The notes under the pieces were generated by a model, which searched no databases, was not told the DNA's origin, and worked only from the letters and a program-made list of their open reading frames with translations. Positions 27,884 through 36,560 of a stretch of 48,549 bases of DNA are shown here, piece after piece (position 1 is the stretch's first letter; each line of letters starts with the position of its first letter). The DNA is taken from positions 1 to 48,549 of the forward strand of contig CAJXPI010000003.1 in NCBI GenBank assembly GCA_913057875.1, in the 5' to 3' direction. The translations under genes were made by a program, and so were the position numbers. The stretch is from an uncultured Flavobacteriales bacterium (GTDB lineage: Bacteria; Bacteroidota; Bacteroidia; Flavobacteriales_G; Salibacteraceae).

Positions 27884-28665
27884 TACCGTAGATTTAATGA
27901 AATGAGGTAATGGTCTGACAAAGCAGATAAAAAGAAAGAGTTAGAAGCCTTTTCATCTCTTTTTTCAAAGAAACGAAGTGTTTTTGGATAATTTAAGAAT
28001 AGCTTATTTAGGTAGGATGGTGGAACAAATAATCCGATTGGAGAAATCCATTTCATTTTAAATTTTGAAGCTAGTTTTATTACATTCAATGGAGAATAAT
28101 AGTATGTTTTAACCTCTTTTCCATCTAATTTAGCAAGTACCCCACTTTTGTTTTTTCTTCTAAATGCCTTTTTCCAATTAAATTTTGATAAGAAGTATAA
28201 GGTTTCCCAACCACAAAACTCAGGCATTATTACCATGATTAATTGGCCGTTCTTTTCTAATCTAGTGGAAGCCACCTCTAGAAACGTCTGTAACTGTAAT
28301 GTTGTTAGACAATTTAGTCCACCGAAATTAGAGAAAATGACATCGTATTTTTCATCGGAATGAAATGTAGACAATTGGTTGATGTCTAATACCTCACTAC
28401 TTACATTCGGAAACTCCAGCGTTTTTTTTTGAGTAACCGAAACCATTTCGTACGAGATATCCGTAGCTAAAACTTGAGCTCCTTTCTTAGCGAAATACAA
28501 TGCATCTTGACCGGTTCCACAGTTTATTTCAAGCACCCTAACTTGGTTAAAATCTAATTGTAACTTTTCTAATTGATGGTGCACTAACTGTCGTTGCGCT
28601 TTGCCTATAGCAGTCTGTGTAAAATCAGTATCATACCGATTGGCTATGTGATCAAAATCGGCCAT
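27883..28665 (-). CDS. Class I SAM-dependent methyltransferase
   Basis: This 260-residue protein has motif I VLEINCGTGQDALYFA, motif II VLATDISYEMV and motif III-like DVIFSNFGGLNC. It looks like a small-molecule or lipid/glycan methyltransferase (UbiE/Methyltransf_11 type). The C-terminal region (WISPIGLFVPPSYLNKLFLNYPKTLRFFEKRDE) is longer than in minimal members. Stop and start overlap by a single base on both sides (TAATG), so it is translationally coupled between two radical SAM genes. Confidence 0.87.
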   Translation of the reverse strand: MADFDHIANRYDTDFTQTAIGKAQRQLVHHQLEKLQLDFNQVRVLEINCGTGQDALYFAKKGAQVLATDISYEMVSVTQKKTLEFPNVSSEVLDINQLSTFHSDEKYDVIFSNFGGLNCLTTLQLQTFLEVASTRLEKNGQLIMVIMPEFCGWETLYFLSKFNWKKAFRRKNKSGVLAKLDGKEVKTYYYSPLNVIKLASKFKMKWISPIGLFVPPSYLNKLFLNYPKTLRFFEKRDEKASNSFFLSALSDHYLISLNLR

Positions 28666-30113
28666 TAAGTGTTGGTATTACTTAGGGTATGTAACTGAGA
28701 TTTCATATTAGCAATCAATGGCATATACACGATACGTTTACCTAGCATTTTAATTCCTTGATTACTTAATGGATTATGACTTTTTAGCCATTTTTTAGCT
28801 TGAGCATGACGATACACTTTATGCACGTATCTGTGCAGTAATTTATAATAATCCTGATTAAAAGTATTTTGAAACATCATGGCCAAATCATCCGAATCCG
28901 TCCAGTTGGCTTTAGTTCCTAATTGGGTTTTTACTTTATCGTAAAAAGGTGTCCCAGGTAAAGGGTACGAAACACTTACACCAATATTGTCGGGCATATT
29001 ACGCAGCAACATTTCTATGGTAGCCTCAATGTCTTCTTTGGTTTCTCCTAAGTACCCGAATTGTAAGAAATACGCTACCAAAACTCCTTTAGATTGGAGT
29101 AAAGTCGTGCTTTTTTCAATCTGTTCAATGGTGGTACCTTTATCCATAGCATCCAGTACCTTTTGAGAGCCACTTTCCGCGCCAATCCATACTTCTTCTA
29201 ATCCCGAGCTTACGAGTGCATCAATGTTATTTTCTTTTAAAAGCAGATCAGCTCTACTTTGAATTTTGTAACGAATAGAGAGTTGGGCATTTTTTAATTC
29301 TTCATCAAAAGTTTGTACCCATCCTGGTTTTAATCCAAAAATATCATCGCACATCCAGTACTTAATCACTCCAAAATGCTCTTTGATCCAAAGCATTTCT
29401 TCCACCACACTTTTAGGAGAGCGCACATTGTAACGTTGCCCATAAATAGGCTTTGCACACCAATTGCAATGGTATGGACATCCGCGGGTGGTGGCCATGT
29501 TTAGCGTAAACTCATGACCGTGTTGTTTCCAAATAGCTTTGTATGCGTCTAAATCAATTAAATCCCAAGCCGGTTGAGGTAGGGAATCTAAATCTTTCAA
29601 AACGGGACGTTTGCCGGTGTTAATCAGTTCTTCTTGTTTAAAGCAAATTCCTTTAACGTCTTTTAAATCGGTGTTGTTTTCAAAGCTTTGAATGGATTCT
29701 AGTAAGGATATCTCGCCTTCACCTAGCAAAATAACATCGGCACCTTTTTCGAGGTATTGTTCAAAATGATCGGTAGAATCAGAACTTGAAACTAGTATTT
29801 TACATTGATGCTTTTTGGCCATTTGCATCATGTTAAATGCAGCCTCTCGCATATTGGTCAAGCACATTTTGGTGAGGTAATTGAACCCGTCATCATATAA
29901 AACCAGATAATCAGGTTTTTCATTTTGTAAAATCTGTTCAATTTCAATGGGGCTATCTTTCAAACACACGTCAAATAAAGAAATATCAAAACCATTTTCG
30001 CGCATGAATGAGGCGGCATAAATGGTACCCAACGGAGGATAAGGCATTCCTGTTTTCCACTGTTTTGGATCTAATTTATAGTAGTAACTATGACTAAATA
30101 AAATCTTTGGCAT
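28665..30113 (-). CDS. Radical SAM protein with cobalamin-binding-like domain
   Basis: The 482-residue protein has an N-terminal B12-binding-like domain (MPYPPLGTIYAASFMRENGFDISLFDVC ... GADVILLGEGE) and the cluster motif RGCPYHCNWC (C212, C216, C219). Barrel motifs follow (YWMCDDIFGLKPGW, VWIGAESGSQKVLDAMDKG, FLQFGYLGETKEDI), and a C-terminal extension of about 100 residues. It starts one base inside the stop of the nucleotidyltransferase gene. It is likely a paralogue of the protein at 26507. The reaction is unknown; methylation, cyclisation or rearrangement are all possible in this superfamily. Confidence 0.9.
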   Translation of the reverse strand: MPKILFSHSYYYKLDPKQWKTGMPYPPLGTIYAASFMRENGFDISLFDVCLKDSPIEIEQILQNEKPDYLVLYDDGFNYLTKMCLTNMREAAFNMMQMAKKHQCKILVSSSDSTDHFEQYLEKGADVILLGEGEISLLESIQSFENNTDLKDVKGICFKQEELINTGKRPVLKDLDSLPQPAWDLIDLDAYKAIWKQHGHEFTLNMATTRGCPYHCNWCAKPIYGQRYNVRSPKSVVEEMLWIKEHFGVIKYWMCDDIFGLKPGWVQTFDEELKNAQLSIRYKIQSRADLLLKENNIDALVSSGLEEVWIGAESGSQKVLDAMDKGTTIEQIEKSTTLLQSKGVLVAYFLQFGYLGETKEDIEATIEMLLRNMPDNIGVSVSYPLPGTPFYDKVKTQLGTKANWTDSDDLAMMFQNTFNQDYYKLLHRYVHKVYRHAQAKKWLKSHNPLSNQGIKMLGKRIVYMPLIANMKSQLHTLSNTNT

Positions 30114-31048
30114 TAGGCAGATTCAGAAACGGTTTGCGGTAAATTGGATACTTTTATACGAATTAGTTCCATTCGTTTTTCATAGGCTTTAAGTACCTTT
30201 TTTTGAAAATGACTCGGGTGATGTTTAGAAACTTGTTTGGTAGTTTTTAAAGCAATTTGGAAATCTTTTTCGGGCATGTTGCCAAACTTGTTTCTCCAAC
30301 GTTTTAAGGTGATATTCATAAAAAAGTCATCCAGTACATTACCTAACGAGCCGTTTAAAACAGCTTCTAAAAATGATTTTAATCTATACTTATTCAAAGG
30401 TTGTATTTCTGGGTTTTGATGAAAATGCCCCGAGAAATATTTCTCTAACCATGAATTGCTTCTAATAATGTTTTGATGCATTTCTTCATTCACCATAGGC
30501 AACAAAGAGAGAAGTTCTACAGCCGTGAACCGGTTTTTTTGATCAATATCTAGCGAGTTTTTGTCTACCAGGTAATTAATGCAAAAGTACTTTCGAGAGT
30601 TTAACAAAAAGACCTTTTTATACAAAATCAATAGAGTTCTGGCTACCCATAATCGGTTAGGACTGGTTACAATAAAGAAGTCAATATCACCATCTTCATG
30701 CATTACGCCTTTGGATAAAGATCCAGAGATAAATACTCCTCTAACGTACGGAAATTTGCTAATGAGTTTTGACTTTTTTTGCGCCTGAAAATGATACTGA
30801 TGCGCTCTAGAAGCACTTTCATTTCGTTTTTTTGCCAAGCTTACCTCGTTCCGGATAGAGAAAAAGCCACCTACTTCAAATATTAATTCGTCACTAATTA
30901 GCGCATTTAACTCATTGTCTAAAGCACATAAATTGGGAAATCTAGAGTATTTTAATATTTCCTGTTTGGATAACGGAAAGTCAAATACATCAAAGTATGC
31001 AAGCGCTTCTAGTGCGCCAGATTTGTATAGTTCTTCGTTTAGACTCAT
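30113..31048 (-). CDS. Nucleotidyltransferase-fold protein heading the radical SAM cluster
   Basis: This 311-residue protein has a minimal nucleotidyltransferase motif, VFISGSLSKGVMHEDGDIDFFIVT (GS plus DxD), at about residues 106-129. It is preceded by a winged-helix-like segment (FDFPLSKQEILKY ... LISDELIFEVGGFFSI). Such proteins transfer a nucleotide to a protein, sugar or other acceptor. The C-terminal half is helical and basic. I use the start MSLNEELYKSGALEALAYF at 31046-31048. The track ORF starts 39 residues earlier and translates the duplicated 17-base repeat upstream, which is unlikely to be coding. It is the first gene of the cluster. Confidence 0.82.
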   Translation of the reverse strand: MSLNEELYKSGALEALAYFDVFDFPLSKQEILKYSRFPNLCALDNELNALISDELIFEVGGFFSIRNEVSLAKKRNESASRAHQYHFQAQKKSKLISKFPYVRGVFISGSLSKGVMHEDGDIDFFIVTSPNRLWVARTLLILYKKVFLLNSRKYFCINYLVDKNSLDIDQKNRFTAVELLSLLPMVNEEMHQNIIRSNSWLEKYFSGHFHQNPEIQPLNKYRLKSFLEAVLNGSLGNVLDDFFMNITLKRWRNKFGNMPEKDFQIALKTTKQVSKHHPSHFQKKVLKAYEKRMELIRIKVSNLPQTVSESA

Positions 31049-31070
31049 GTGATCGATTCCATAATCCAAT

Positions 31071-31123
31071 GCTAGGATTTGGGAGCTGTTTTGGAAAACT
31101 AATATAGCTAGGATTTGGGAGCT
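31071..31123. repeat. Perfect 17-bp direct repeat pair
   Basis: GCTAGGATTTGGGAGCT occurs exactly at 31071-31087 and 31107-31123, with starts 36 bases apart. Both copies lie upstream of the nucleotidyltransferase gene and could be operator sites or a local duplication. Confidence 0.9.
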
Positions 31124-31129
31124 ACAAAA

Positions 31130-31172
31130 GTGCAATTCCAGTATAAAACAAGATGTTTTGCACAATGGAATT
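31130..31172. other. Nested and competing inverted repeats upstream of the radical SAM cluster
   Basis: Three arm pairs are visible: GTGCAA (31130-31135) with TTGCAC (31158-31163), AATTCCA (31134-31140) with TGGAATT (31166-31172), and AAAACA (31145-31150) with TGTTTT (31154-31159). The first two share bases 31134-31135, so they exclude each other. Confidence 0.6.
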
Positions 31173-31210
31173 AGGAGGGATAAATGATACTTTCAGAATT
31201 TATTTTCGTA

Positions 31211-31241
31211 TTGGGATAAAAGGTTAATACCATTACATTTG
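31211..31241 (+). promoter_or_regulatory. Predicted Bacteroidota promoter for the aminotransferase operon
   Basis: TTG at 31211-31213 is followed after 20 bases by TACATTTG (31234-31241), matching the TTG-N(19-23)-TAnnTTTG consensus. Transcription would start about 10 bases before the ATG at 31259. Confidence 0.6.
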
Positions 31242-31258
31242 TGGCAATACTTTGAGAT

Positions 31259-32728
31259 ATGAATTTAGAGAGTTATTTCGCACCGTTTCGTAAGAATATT
31301 GTAGGCATTGATCAAAAATTTCAGACTCCCTATGGAGAGAAAAAAATTGTGTATGCTGATTGGACAGCCAGTGGTAGACTGTACGGTCCTATTGAAGATG
31401 CTTTAACGCATAAGTTTGGTCCTTTTTTAGGGAATACCCATACAGAGACTTCTGTTACTGGAAGCACCATGACCGTGGCTTTTCACGATGCTTTAGATAT
31501 TATAAAAGACCATGTAAATGCGTCAAAAGACGATTACATCATTGCGTGTGAATCAGGAATGACGGGTGTGGTAAACAAGTTTCAACGAATTTTAGGATAT
31601 AAAATTCACGAGAGCTTTAAAGATCAAATTACCATTGCAACAGAGGATAGACCAGTGGTTTTCATTACCCATATGGAACACCATTCTAACCACACTTCAT
31701 GGTTAGAAACTATTGTTACTCTAGAAATAATTCAAGAAGATGAAAATGGTCTTCCTGACTTAGAAGATTTAAAGCGTTTACTGGAAAAGTATAAGGATAG
31801 AAAAATGAAGATTGCAAGTGTTACGGGATGTTCTAACGTAACCGGAGTGGTAACGCCTTATCACCAAATTGCAAAAATCATGCATCAAAATGGCGGTTGC
31901 TGTTTTGTTGATTTTGCTTGTTCGGCACCGTATGTTGAGGTAAATATGCATCCTGCAGATGAAGAAGAACATTTAGATGCGGTATTCTTTTCTCCACATA
32001 AATTTCTAGGTGGTCCTGGAACTCCTGGAATCATGATTTTCCATAAAGATTACTATAATAATGAAGTCCCAGATGTTGCTGGTGGCGGAACCGTTTCATG
32101 GACCAATCCTTGGGGAGGTAGAAAGTATTTTGATGAGGTAGAAGTGCGTGAGGCTGGAGGAACTCCACCGTTTATGCAAACCATTAAAGCGGCTCTTTCT
32201 GTGAAGTTAAAAGATCACATGGGAGTAGAGAATATCCTGAAACGTGAACATGAAATATTAGATATCATTTTTGACACTATTGATCCAGTGTCTAATATTC
32301 ATGTTTTGGCAGATAACATCAAAAATAGAATGGGAGTGATATCCTATTATATTGATGATTTACATTTCAATTTAGGAGTGAAAATGTTGAATGATCGTTT
32401 TGGAATTCAAATGCGCGGGGGATGTTCTTGCGCGGGTACTTACGGACATATTTTGCTAGGTATTGAAGAACAAGTATCGAATAAAATTACCGAGGAAATT
32501 GATCATGGTGTTTTTGCTTCGAAACCAGGTTGGATTAGATGTAGTATTCACCCTACCATGACCAATGAAGAGGTTCACTTTATTGCCGATGCCATGATTG
32601 AATTGGCGGCAAATCATAAAGAGTGGAGTAAGGATTATGTGTATGATTCTGCTACCAATGAGTTCAAGCACAAAGACGGAGAAGAAAGTATTTCTGATAA
32701 AGTGAGTCAAATTTTTAATAGCATTTAA
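31259..32728 (+). CDS. Class V aminotransferase-fold PLP enzyme (cysteine desulfurase-like)
   Basis: This 489-residue PLP-dependent enzyme has the aminotransferase V fold. The cofactor lysine lies in FFSPHKFLGGPG, and the PLP-pocket segments THMEHHSNHTSWLE, SVTGCSNVTGVV and CCFVDFACSAP are clear. A cysteine-rich segment MRGGCSCAGTYGH sits where cysteine desulfurases carry the catalytic cysteine loop, so a sulfur-transfer role is possible. It is not a standard SufS or IscS (longer, different loop). It is followed by a VOC gene after one base and is divergent from the radical SAM cluster. Confidence 0.88.
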   Translation: MNLESYFAPFRKNIVGIDQKFQTPYGEKKIVYADWTASGRLYGPIEDALTHKFGPFLGNTHTETSVTGSTMTVAFHDALDIIKDHVNASKDDYIIACESGMTGVVNKFQRILGYKIHESFKDQITIATEDRPVVFITHMEHHSNHTSWLETIVTLEIIQEDENGLPDLEDLKRLLEKYKDRKMKIASVTGCSNVTGVVTPYHQIAKIMHQNGGCCFVDFACSAPYVEVNMHPADEEEHLDAVFFSPHKFLGGPGTPGIMIFHKDYYNNEVPDVAGGGTVSWTNPWGGRKYFDEVEVREAGGTPPFMQTIKAALSVKLKDHMGVENILKREHEILDIIFDTIDPVSNIHVLADNIKNRMGVISYYIDDLHFNLGVKMLNDRFGIQMRGGCSCAGTYGHILLGIEEQVSNKITEEIDHGVFASKPGWIRCSIHPTMTNEEVHFIADAMIELAANHKEWSKDYVYDSATNEFKHKDGEESISDKVSQIFNSI

Positions 32729-32729
32729 G

Positions 32730-33125
32730 ATGGCTGGAAAAGTTGAAAATATTGGAGGCGTTTTTATCTACGCACAAGATTCCAAGAAGTTAGCTCAATG
32801 GTATGAAGACCACTTGGGTTTAAAACACGAAACTTGGGGAAATAGTGAAGTGTATTACATTTCTTTTCCCTATACGGATACAGAAAGTAACAAAAGGTAT
32901 TTTGCTTGGTCCATCATGCCTGCTAAAACAAATCTTCCGGCAAAATCACCCAAGATATTCACCATGAATTTGCGTGTTTCTAACATAGAAGAGGTCATCA
33001 AAAAGTTAGAGGCAAAAGGTGTAGAAGTAAAAACTATGGAGGTACATGAAGAAGGTAAATTTGCTTGGTGTCAAGATGGTGAAGGCAATTACTTAGAGTT
33101 GTGGGAAGATGTAAACCCTAGTTAA
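32730..33125 (+). CDS. VOC family (glyoxalase/bleomycin-resistance fold) protein
   Basis: This 131-residue single-domain VOC protein begins NIGGVFIYAQDSKKLAQWYEDHLGLKHETWG and ends WCQDGEGNYLELWED. The final Glu is a metal-ligand position in this fold, but the first metal histidine is not obvious, so the metal and substrate are unknown. Its ATG lies one base after the aminotransferase stop. This is a likely operon. Confidence 0.9.
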   Translation: MAGKVENIGGVFIYAQDSKKLAQWYEDHLGLKHETWGNSEVYYISFPYTDTESNKRYFAWSIMPAKTNLPAKSPKIFTMNLRVSNIEEVIKKLEAKGVEVKTMEVHEEGKFAWCQDGEGNYLELWEDVNPS

Positions 33126-33132
33126 TTTAAAC

Positions 33133-34290
33133 GTGAACGTTTTAGAGGTATTCAAGCGAAAATCAACTATTGTTACTTTATTGACAATAGTAATAACGGC
33201 AATTATAACGCTTCAAAATTTGTCGTTAGATACTTATATGATTCGTGATGTAGAAGTTTCGTTTTACAATAATTATCTCATATTCAAACAATCATTTTTT
33301 AGTCTGATTCATAACGAGAATCTGTATGCTCGACATTTAGATGTGCATGTAGACTTTTATAAGTACAGTCCCACGTTTGCTTTGCTTTTTGGGGTGTTTG
33401 TTTTTATTCCAACTTGGCTGGGTTTGTTTTTATGGAATTTGTTGAATGCTTTAGTTTTCTATGCCATTTGGCGTTTAGACTTAGCCGGTAATAAAAATAA
33501 ATTCTGGATTTGGTTGTTTATGATTGTGGAGTTTGTAACGAATATACAAAGCTCTCAAAGTAATGGATTAATGGCTGGACTAATGGTTTTGTCGTTCGTG
33601 TTTTTAGAACGTAAAAACATGGCCTTAGCTACTTTAATGATTGTACTATCTATGTATATCAAGATATTTGGAGTGGTAGCATTTGCGCTATTTTTGTTTT
33701 ATCCAGATAAAATTAAAGCTATAGGGTATGCGGTTTTATGGACGGTGATATTATTTGCTTTGCCGCTAATGGTAGTAAGTCCAGATGAGTTGATTCAGCA
33801 GTACCAAAACTGGTGGGTGTTGTTAAAGGCAGATAAGCCAGTAGATTTTAGTTTGTCTATCATGGGATGGCTAAAGTATTGGTTTGGTTTGGTGCCTTCA
33901 GGAGGGATGTTAACGGCCTTAGGCGTGGCATTATTTTTAGTTCCTTTTACGCAAATTAAGAAATATTCGAACCCCGTTTTTCGACAATTAGTTTTGGCCT
34001 CTGTACTGATGTGGGTGGTTTTGTTTAACCACAAGGCAGAGTCGCCTACTTTTATTATTGCCATTGCCGGAGTGTCTATCTGGTATTTTGCACAACCTAA
34101 GAACAACTTCAATTTGGTTTTATTAGTTGGAACTGTTTTATTTACCCAACTAGCTCCAACCGACTTGTATCCAAGTAGTATAAGAAGCACCTATTTTATT
34201 CCGCACGTAATAAAGGTGGTGCCCATAATTTTGGTTTGGTTAAAGGTGTTGTATGACCCTACTTTTACCGTGAAGGAGTTGGAAGATTAA
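33133..34290 (+). CDS. GT87-like (DUF2029) membrane glycosyltransferase
   Basis: This 385-residue protein has about nine to ten transmembrane helices. An acidic/aromatic loop after the first helix (HVDFYKYSPTFALLFGVFVFIP) resembles the GT-C mannosyltransferase family GT87 (DUF2029). Such enzymes transfer sugars from polyprenyl-phosphate donors in the envelope. The start is GTG, seven bases after the VOC stop. The family call rests on helix pattern and the YSPTF motif only. Confidence 0.8.
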   Translation: MNVLEVFKRKSTIVTLLTIVITAIITLQNLSLDTYMIRDVEVSFYNNYLIFKQSFFSLIHNENLYARHLDVHVDFYKYSPTFALLFGVFVFIPTWLGLFLWNLLNALVFYAIWRLDLAGNKNKFWIWLFMIVEFVTNIQSSQSNGLMAGLMVLSFVFLERKNMALATLMIVLSMYIKIFGVVAFALFLFYPDKIKAIGYAVLWTVILFALPLMVVSPDELIQQYQNWWVLLKADKPVDFSLSIMGWLKYWFGLVPSGGMLTALGVALFLVPFTQIKKYSNPVFRQLVLASVLMWVVLFNHKAESPTFIIAIAGVSIWYFAQPKNNFNLVLLVGTVLFTQLAPTDLYPSSIRSTYFIPHVIKVVPIILVWLKVLYDPTFTVKELED

Positions 34291-34305
34291 ATCTTTTTGT
34301 GACCG

Positions 34306-34833
34306 TTGAATAAGTTAATCCAAAAAATAAAGTCAAGTAAATTTTTGCAATTGCTTATTGTAGTGGTCTGTTATTCGGTGTATCGTTCGGTTAGCATAAA
34401 CACTCTTTTTCCCAATTTATCCTTTAACCTATTTTGGTACTTATCTGCCATTTTGATATTGCCTTCCATTTTGTTGGTTTTTAGATATGTAAAAGAAGAG
34501 GTTTCATTCGTAAAAATATTGACATCTCTTTTTCTGGCCTACTTGATAAGTTGTGCCGTATTAACGCCCTTTTTATTTTGCAATTCAAAGGTGTTTACTA
34601 AAGACGCTAGAGTTTTTCACGATTCTAGTAAATTACTTGGAATTCAAAGTCAAAGACTGAGTTCTGGTTTCTATTTCATGGTTAATGACGAGGTGTTTTT
34701 CTATCCCGAATATCAAAAAATATTAAATGGTGTAAAACCTAATCAATGGAAAGATCTTACCGTGTATTTTTCCTATAAGCAAGGATTATTTGGTTCTATA
34801 ATACTGGAAGAAATTAGGGTTTCTAGAAATTAA
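34306..34833 (+). CDS. Small membrane protein of unknown function
   Basis: This 175-residue protein has three hydrophobic helices (about 15-30, 45-60, 70-95) and then a soluble tail containing DARVFHDSSKLLGIQSQRLSSGFYFMVND. I do not recognise the family. The start is TTG, 15 bases after the glycosyltransferase, so it is probably the last gene of this operon. The following 208 bases up to the DinB-like gene contain no convincing gene. Confidence 0.65.
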   Translation: MNKLIQKIKSSKFLQLLIVVVCYSVYRSVSINTLFPNLSFNLFWYLSAILILPSILLVFRYVKEEVSFVKILTSLFLAYLISCAVLTPFLFCNSKVFTKDARVFHDSSKLLGIQSQRLSSGFYFMVNDEVFFYPEYQKILNGVKPNQWKDLTVYFSYKQGLFGSIILEEIRVSRN

Positions 34834-35041
34834 AACCACTTTTTCTAATTGGATAATTAGTAATATCCATACATCCGTAGCTTTGTGTTTTTTTTAACGG
34901 AAAAGGGAACGTATTTAATGCGGAGTGGTATTCCTTTTTTAAAGCCTTTTGATTGATTATTGTAGGTAGAAAACAACATTTTTTTGACTAAAAGAAACAG
35001 GGGAGCTTATGAATTCGAATAATGAGTTAAAGTATTTTATG

Positions 35042-35569
35042 TTAAAGTGCTCCTTTTCCAATTAAGTGATTAACCCCTTTTGGTAAAGGATTCCCAGATG
35101 ATCTTCTAAATGAAACAATTTGTCCGGTATGATACAAGGCATCAGCTATAGGTCCATTCATCATATTCCATAAAGGAAAAAAGTATTCCTTATCTTTGGA
35201 TTGAATAATTACCCGTAGTTCTTCTAGATCGCTTTCTGCCTTTGTTCGAGCTAAGACGCTGGCTAATTCTAGATTAGCCAAAAAAATGGTGCGTAAATCG
35301 GAGAAGGTCATTTCTATAAAATCTTGGTTGATGGCGCGATCACACTTTTTATCCATTATTGCGTTTTTGATCATTACGGATAACCACACCATATGTTCTA
35401 AAGTTTGTCGGCAACTCATAGCGTCTTCGGAGGGAGAAAACAGGAGGTCTTCTTCACGTAACCCTTCGGTTGCCCAATAATATCTAAAGGCCAGTCCATC
35501 AATAAATCGACTAATAATATTACCTGATGAATAGGACTTTGGTGCTTCGTTAATGTGGGAGTAGTTCAT
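35042..35569 (-). CDS. DinB-like four-helix protein
   Basis: This 175-residue protein fits the DinB/YfiT four-helix bundle, whose members often carry three metal-binding histidines. Candidate positions are the histidine of CRQTLEHMVWL and the late one of ALYHTGQIVSFRR. The Bacteroidota members have no firm function; metal-dependent thiol transfer or hydrolysis is known for relatives. I use ATG 35567-35569 (MNYSHINEAPKSY), because the track start TTG at 35593 overlaps a TACCTTTG promoter element. Confidence 0.85.
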   Translation of the reverse strand: MNYSHINEAPKSYSSGNIISRFIDGLAFRYYWATEGLREEDLLFSPSEDAMSCRQTLEHMVWLSVMIKNAIMDKKCDRAINQDFIEMTFSDLRTIFLANLELASVLARTKAESDLEELRVIIQSKDKEYFFPLWNMMNGPIADALYHTGQIVSFRRSSGNPLPKGVNHLIGKGAL

Positions 35570-35590
35570 AGTAGACTTCTTTGTTCTCTT

Positions 35591-35598
35591 CAAAGGTA
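35591..35598 (-). promoter_or_regulatory. Candidate -7 element for the DinB-like gene
   Basis: The minus strand reads TACCTTTG, an exact TAnnTTTG match, 21 bases before the ATG at 35569. No TTG -33 was found at the expected spacing. Confidence 0.4.
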
Positions 35599-35608
35599 GC
35601 CAAACTGT

Positions 35609-36397
35609 TTAGCGATATAAACCTATCTGAAACCAGATTTTTGATTCTTCGTTCATTTCAGAAAATCCAGAATGAGGTGCAGATCCAGATTGAGGACCTT
35701 TTCCTCCTCCGCTATAATTAGCGCTATTTGAACTCACTCCTTGTTGAGGTCTCCCGCCACCACCAGAGCGGCCACCACCTTGTCCTTCATCACCCATTGG
35801 AGGTCTTTGTTCCATGTCAAAACTTCCCGTAACAATACCTATTGAAAGATCTAGCAAACCGGCTCTTCCATTGGTTGAGATTTCGGTAAAAGGAATGATT
35901 AGATCGTATTCCAATTCTTTAGAAGCATTGGCTTTAATACGCAATTGCATATTAGCTTGAGGATTTAAGGTTGTGAAATTTCGCTTTTTTTCATTTTTCA
36001 CAAATTGAACTCCTGTAGAAGTAGAATTGATCAATGTTTTTAAATCGGGTTTTTTACCTCTTGGGCCGTTTTGGTTTAGTTGCTCACTGCCTTGAGGAGA
36101 GCCCATGGGGTAATTCACATAAATGGATTTCTTTTTTCTACCCGAAGGATCAAAATATACGGTCATGCCTGCGCGTAAAATTTTGGCAATAGTTGGTTCA
36201 TGGTTGGTTTTGATATTGAGATGTAAGTTCTCTTCATCATTTGATACCCGGTAACGTATTTGACTTTTAGAATCGTAGTACTTAGAAGTTACTGTTTGAA
36301 TTTGTTCTTCCTCAATACTATTTACCATTTGCAAGTTGCTACAAGCATTCATGGCTAAAATGCTTGCTGATAAACATAAAAGTGTGGATCTTTTCAT
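35609..36397 (-). CDS. Lipoprotein with glycine-rich tail
   Basis: This 262-residue lipoprotein has a signal with lipobox AMNAC (Cys19). Two beta-like segments follow (QIRYRVSNDEENLHLNIKTN and MTVYFDPSGRKKKSIYVNYPMG), similar to periplasmic carbohydrate-binding-like or DUF-type domains. A strongly Gly/Ser/Gln-rich stretch comes next (MGDEGQGGGRSGGGGRPQQGVSSNS), then a hydrophobic end (SKIWFQIGLYR). The family is not recognised. The start MKRSTLLCLSASILAMNAC at 36397 is set by the signal peptide; the track version adds 36 unlikely residues. Confidence 0.78.
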   Translation of the reverse strand: MKRSTLLCLSASILAMNACSNLQMVNSIEEEQIQTVTSKYYDSKSQIRYRVSNDEENLHLNIKTNHEPTIAKILRAGMTVYFDPSGRKKKSIYVNYPMGSPQGSEQLNQNGPRGKKPDLKTLINSTSTGVQFVKNEKKRNFTTLNPQANMQLRIKANASKELEYDLIIPFTEISTNGRAGLLDLSIGIVTGSFDMEQRPPMGDEGQGGGRSGGGGRPQQGVSSNSANYSGGGKGPQSGSAPHSGFSEMNEESKIWFQIGLYR

Positions 36398-36560
36398 AAT
36401 GGTGCTTAAGAGCGTAAAGAAATGATAAGGTTTAATAGTAGGGTGAAAAATTCTATAAAATTTAGGATTCTTTTTGTTTCTGAAATTAATTCCAATCGCA
36501 AACAATAACCCATTAGAAAATCAGATATTTGCAGCTGCATGTGTTAAGGCAAAGTCAATC

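Noticed and set aside
23850-30113. Radical SAM genes as tRNA or hopanoid enzymes (MiaB, HpnJ and similar)
   Set aside because: No TRAM domain, no second cluster motif of the MiaB type and no hopanoid genes nearby; layout fits general BchE-like enzymes of unknown substrate.
31049-31165. N-terminal extension of the nucleotidyltransferase ORF
   Set aside because: It translates the duplicated 17-mer and the nested inverted repeats, and the ATG at 31048 gives a normal start for a winged-helix domain.
34983-35041. Short ORF (MNSNNELKYFMLKCSFSN) before the DinB-like gene
   Set aside because: Eighteen codons with no recognisable motif or conserved context; likely chance.
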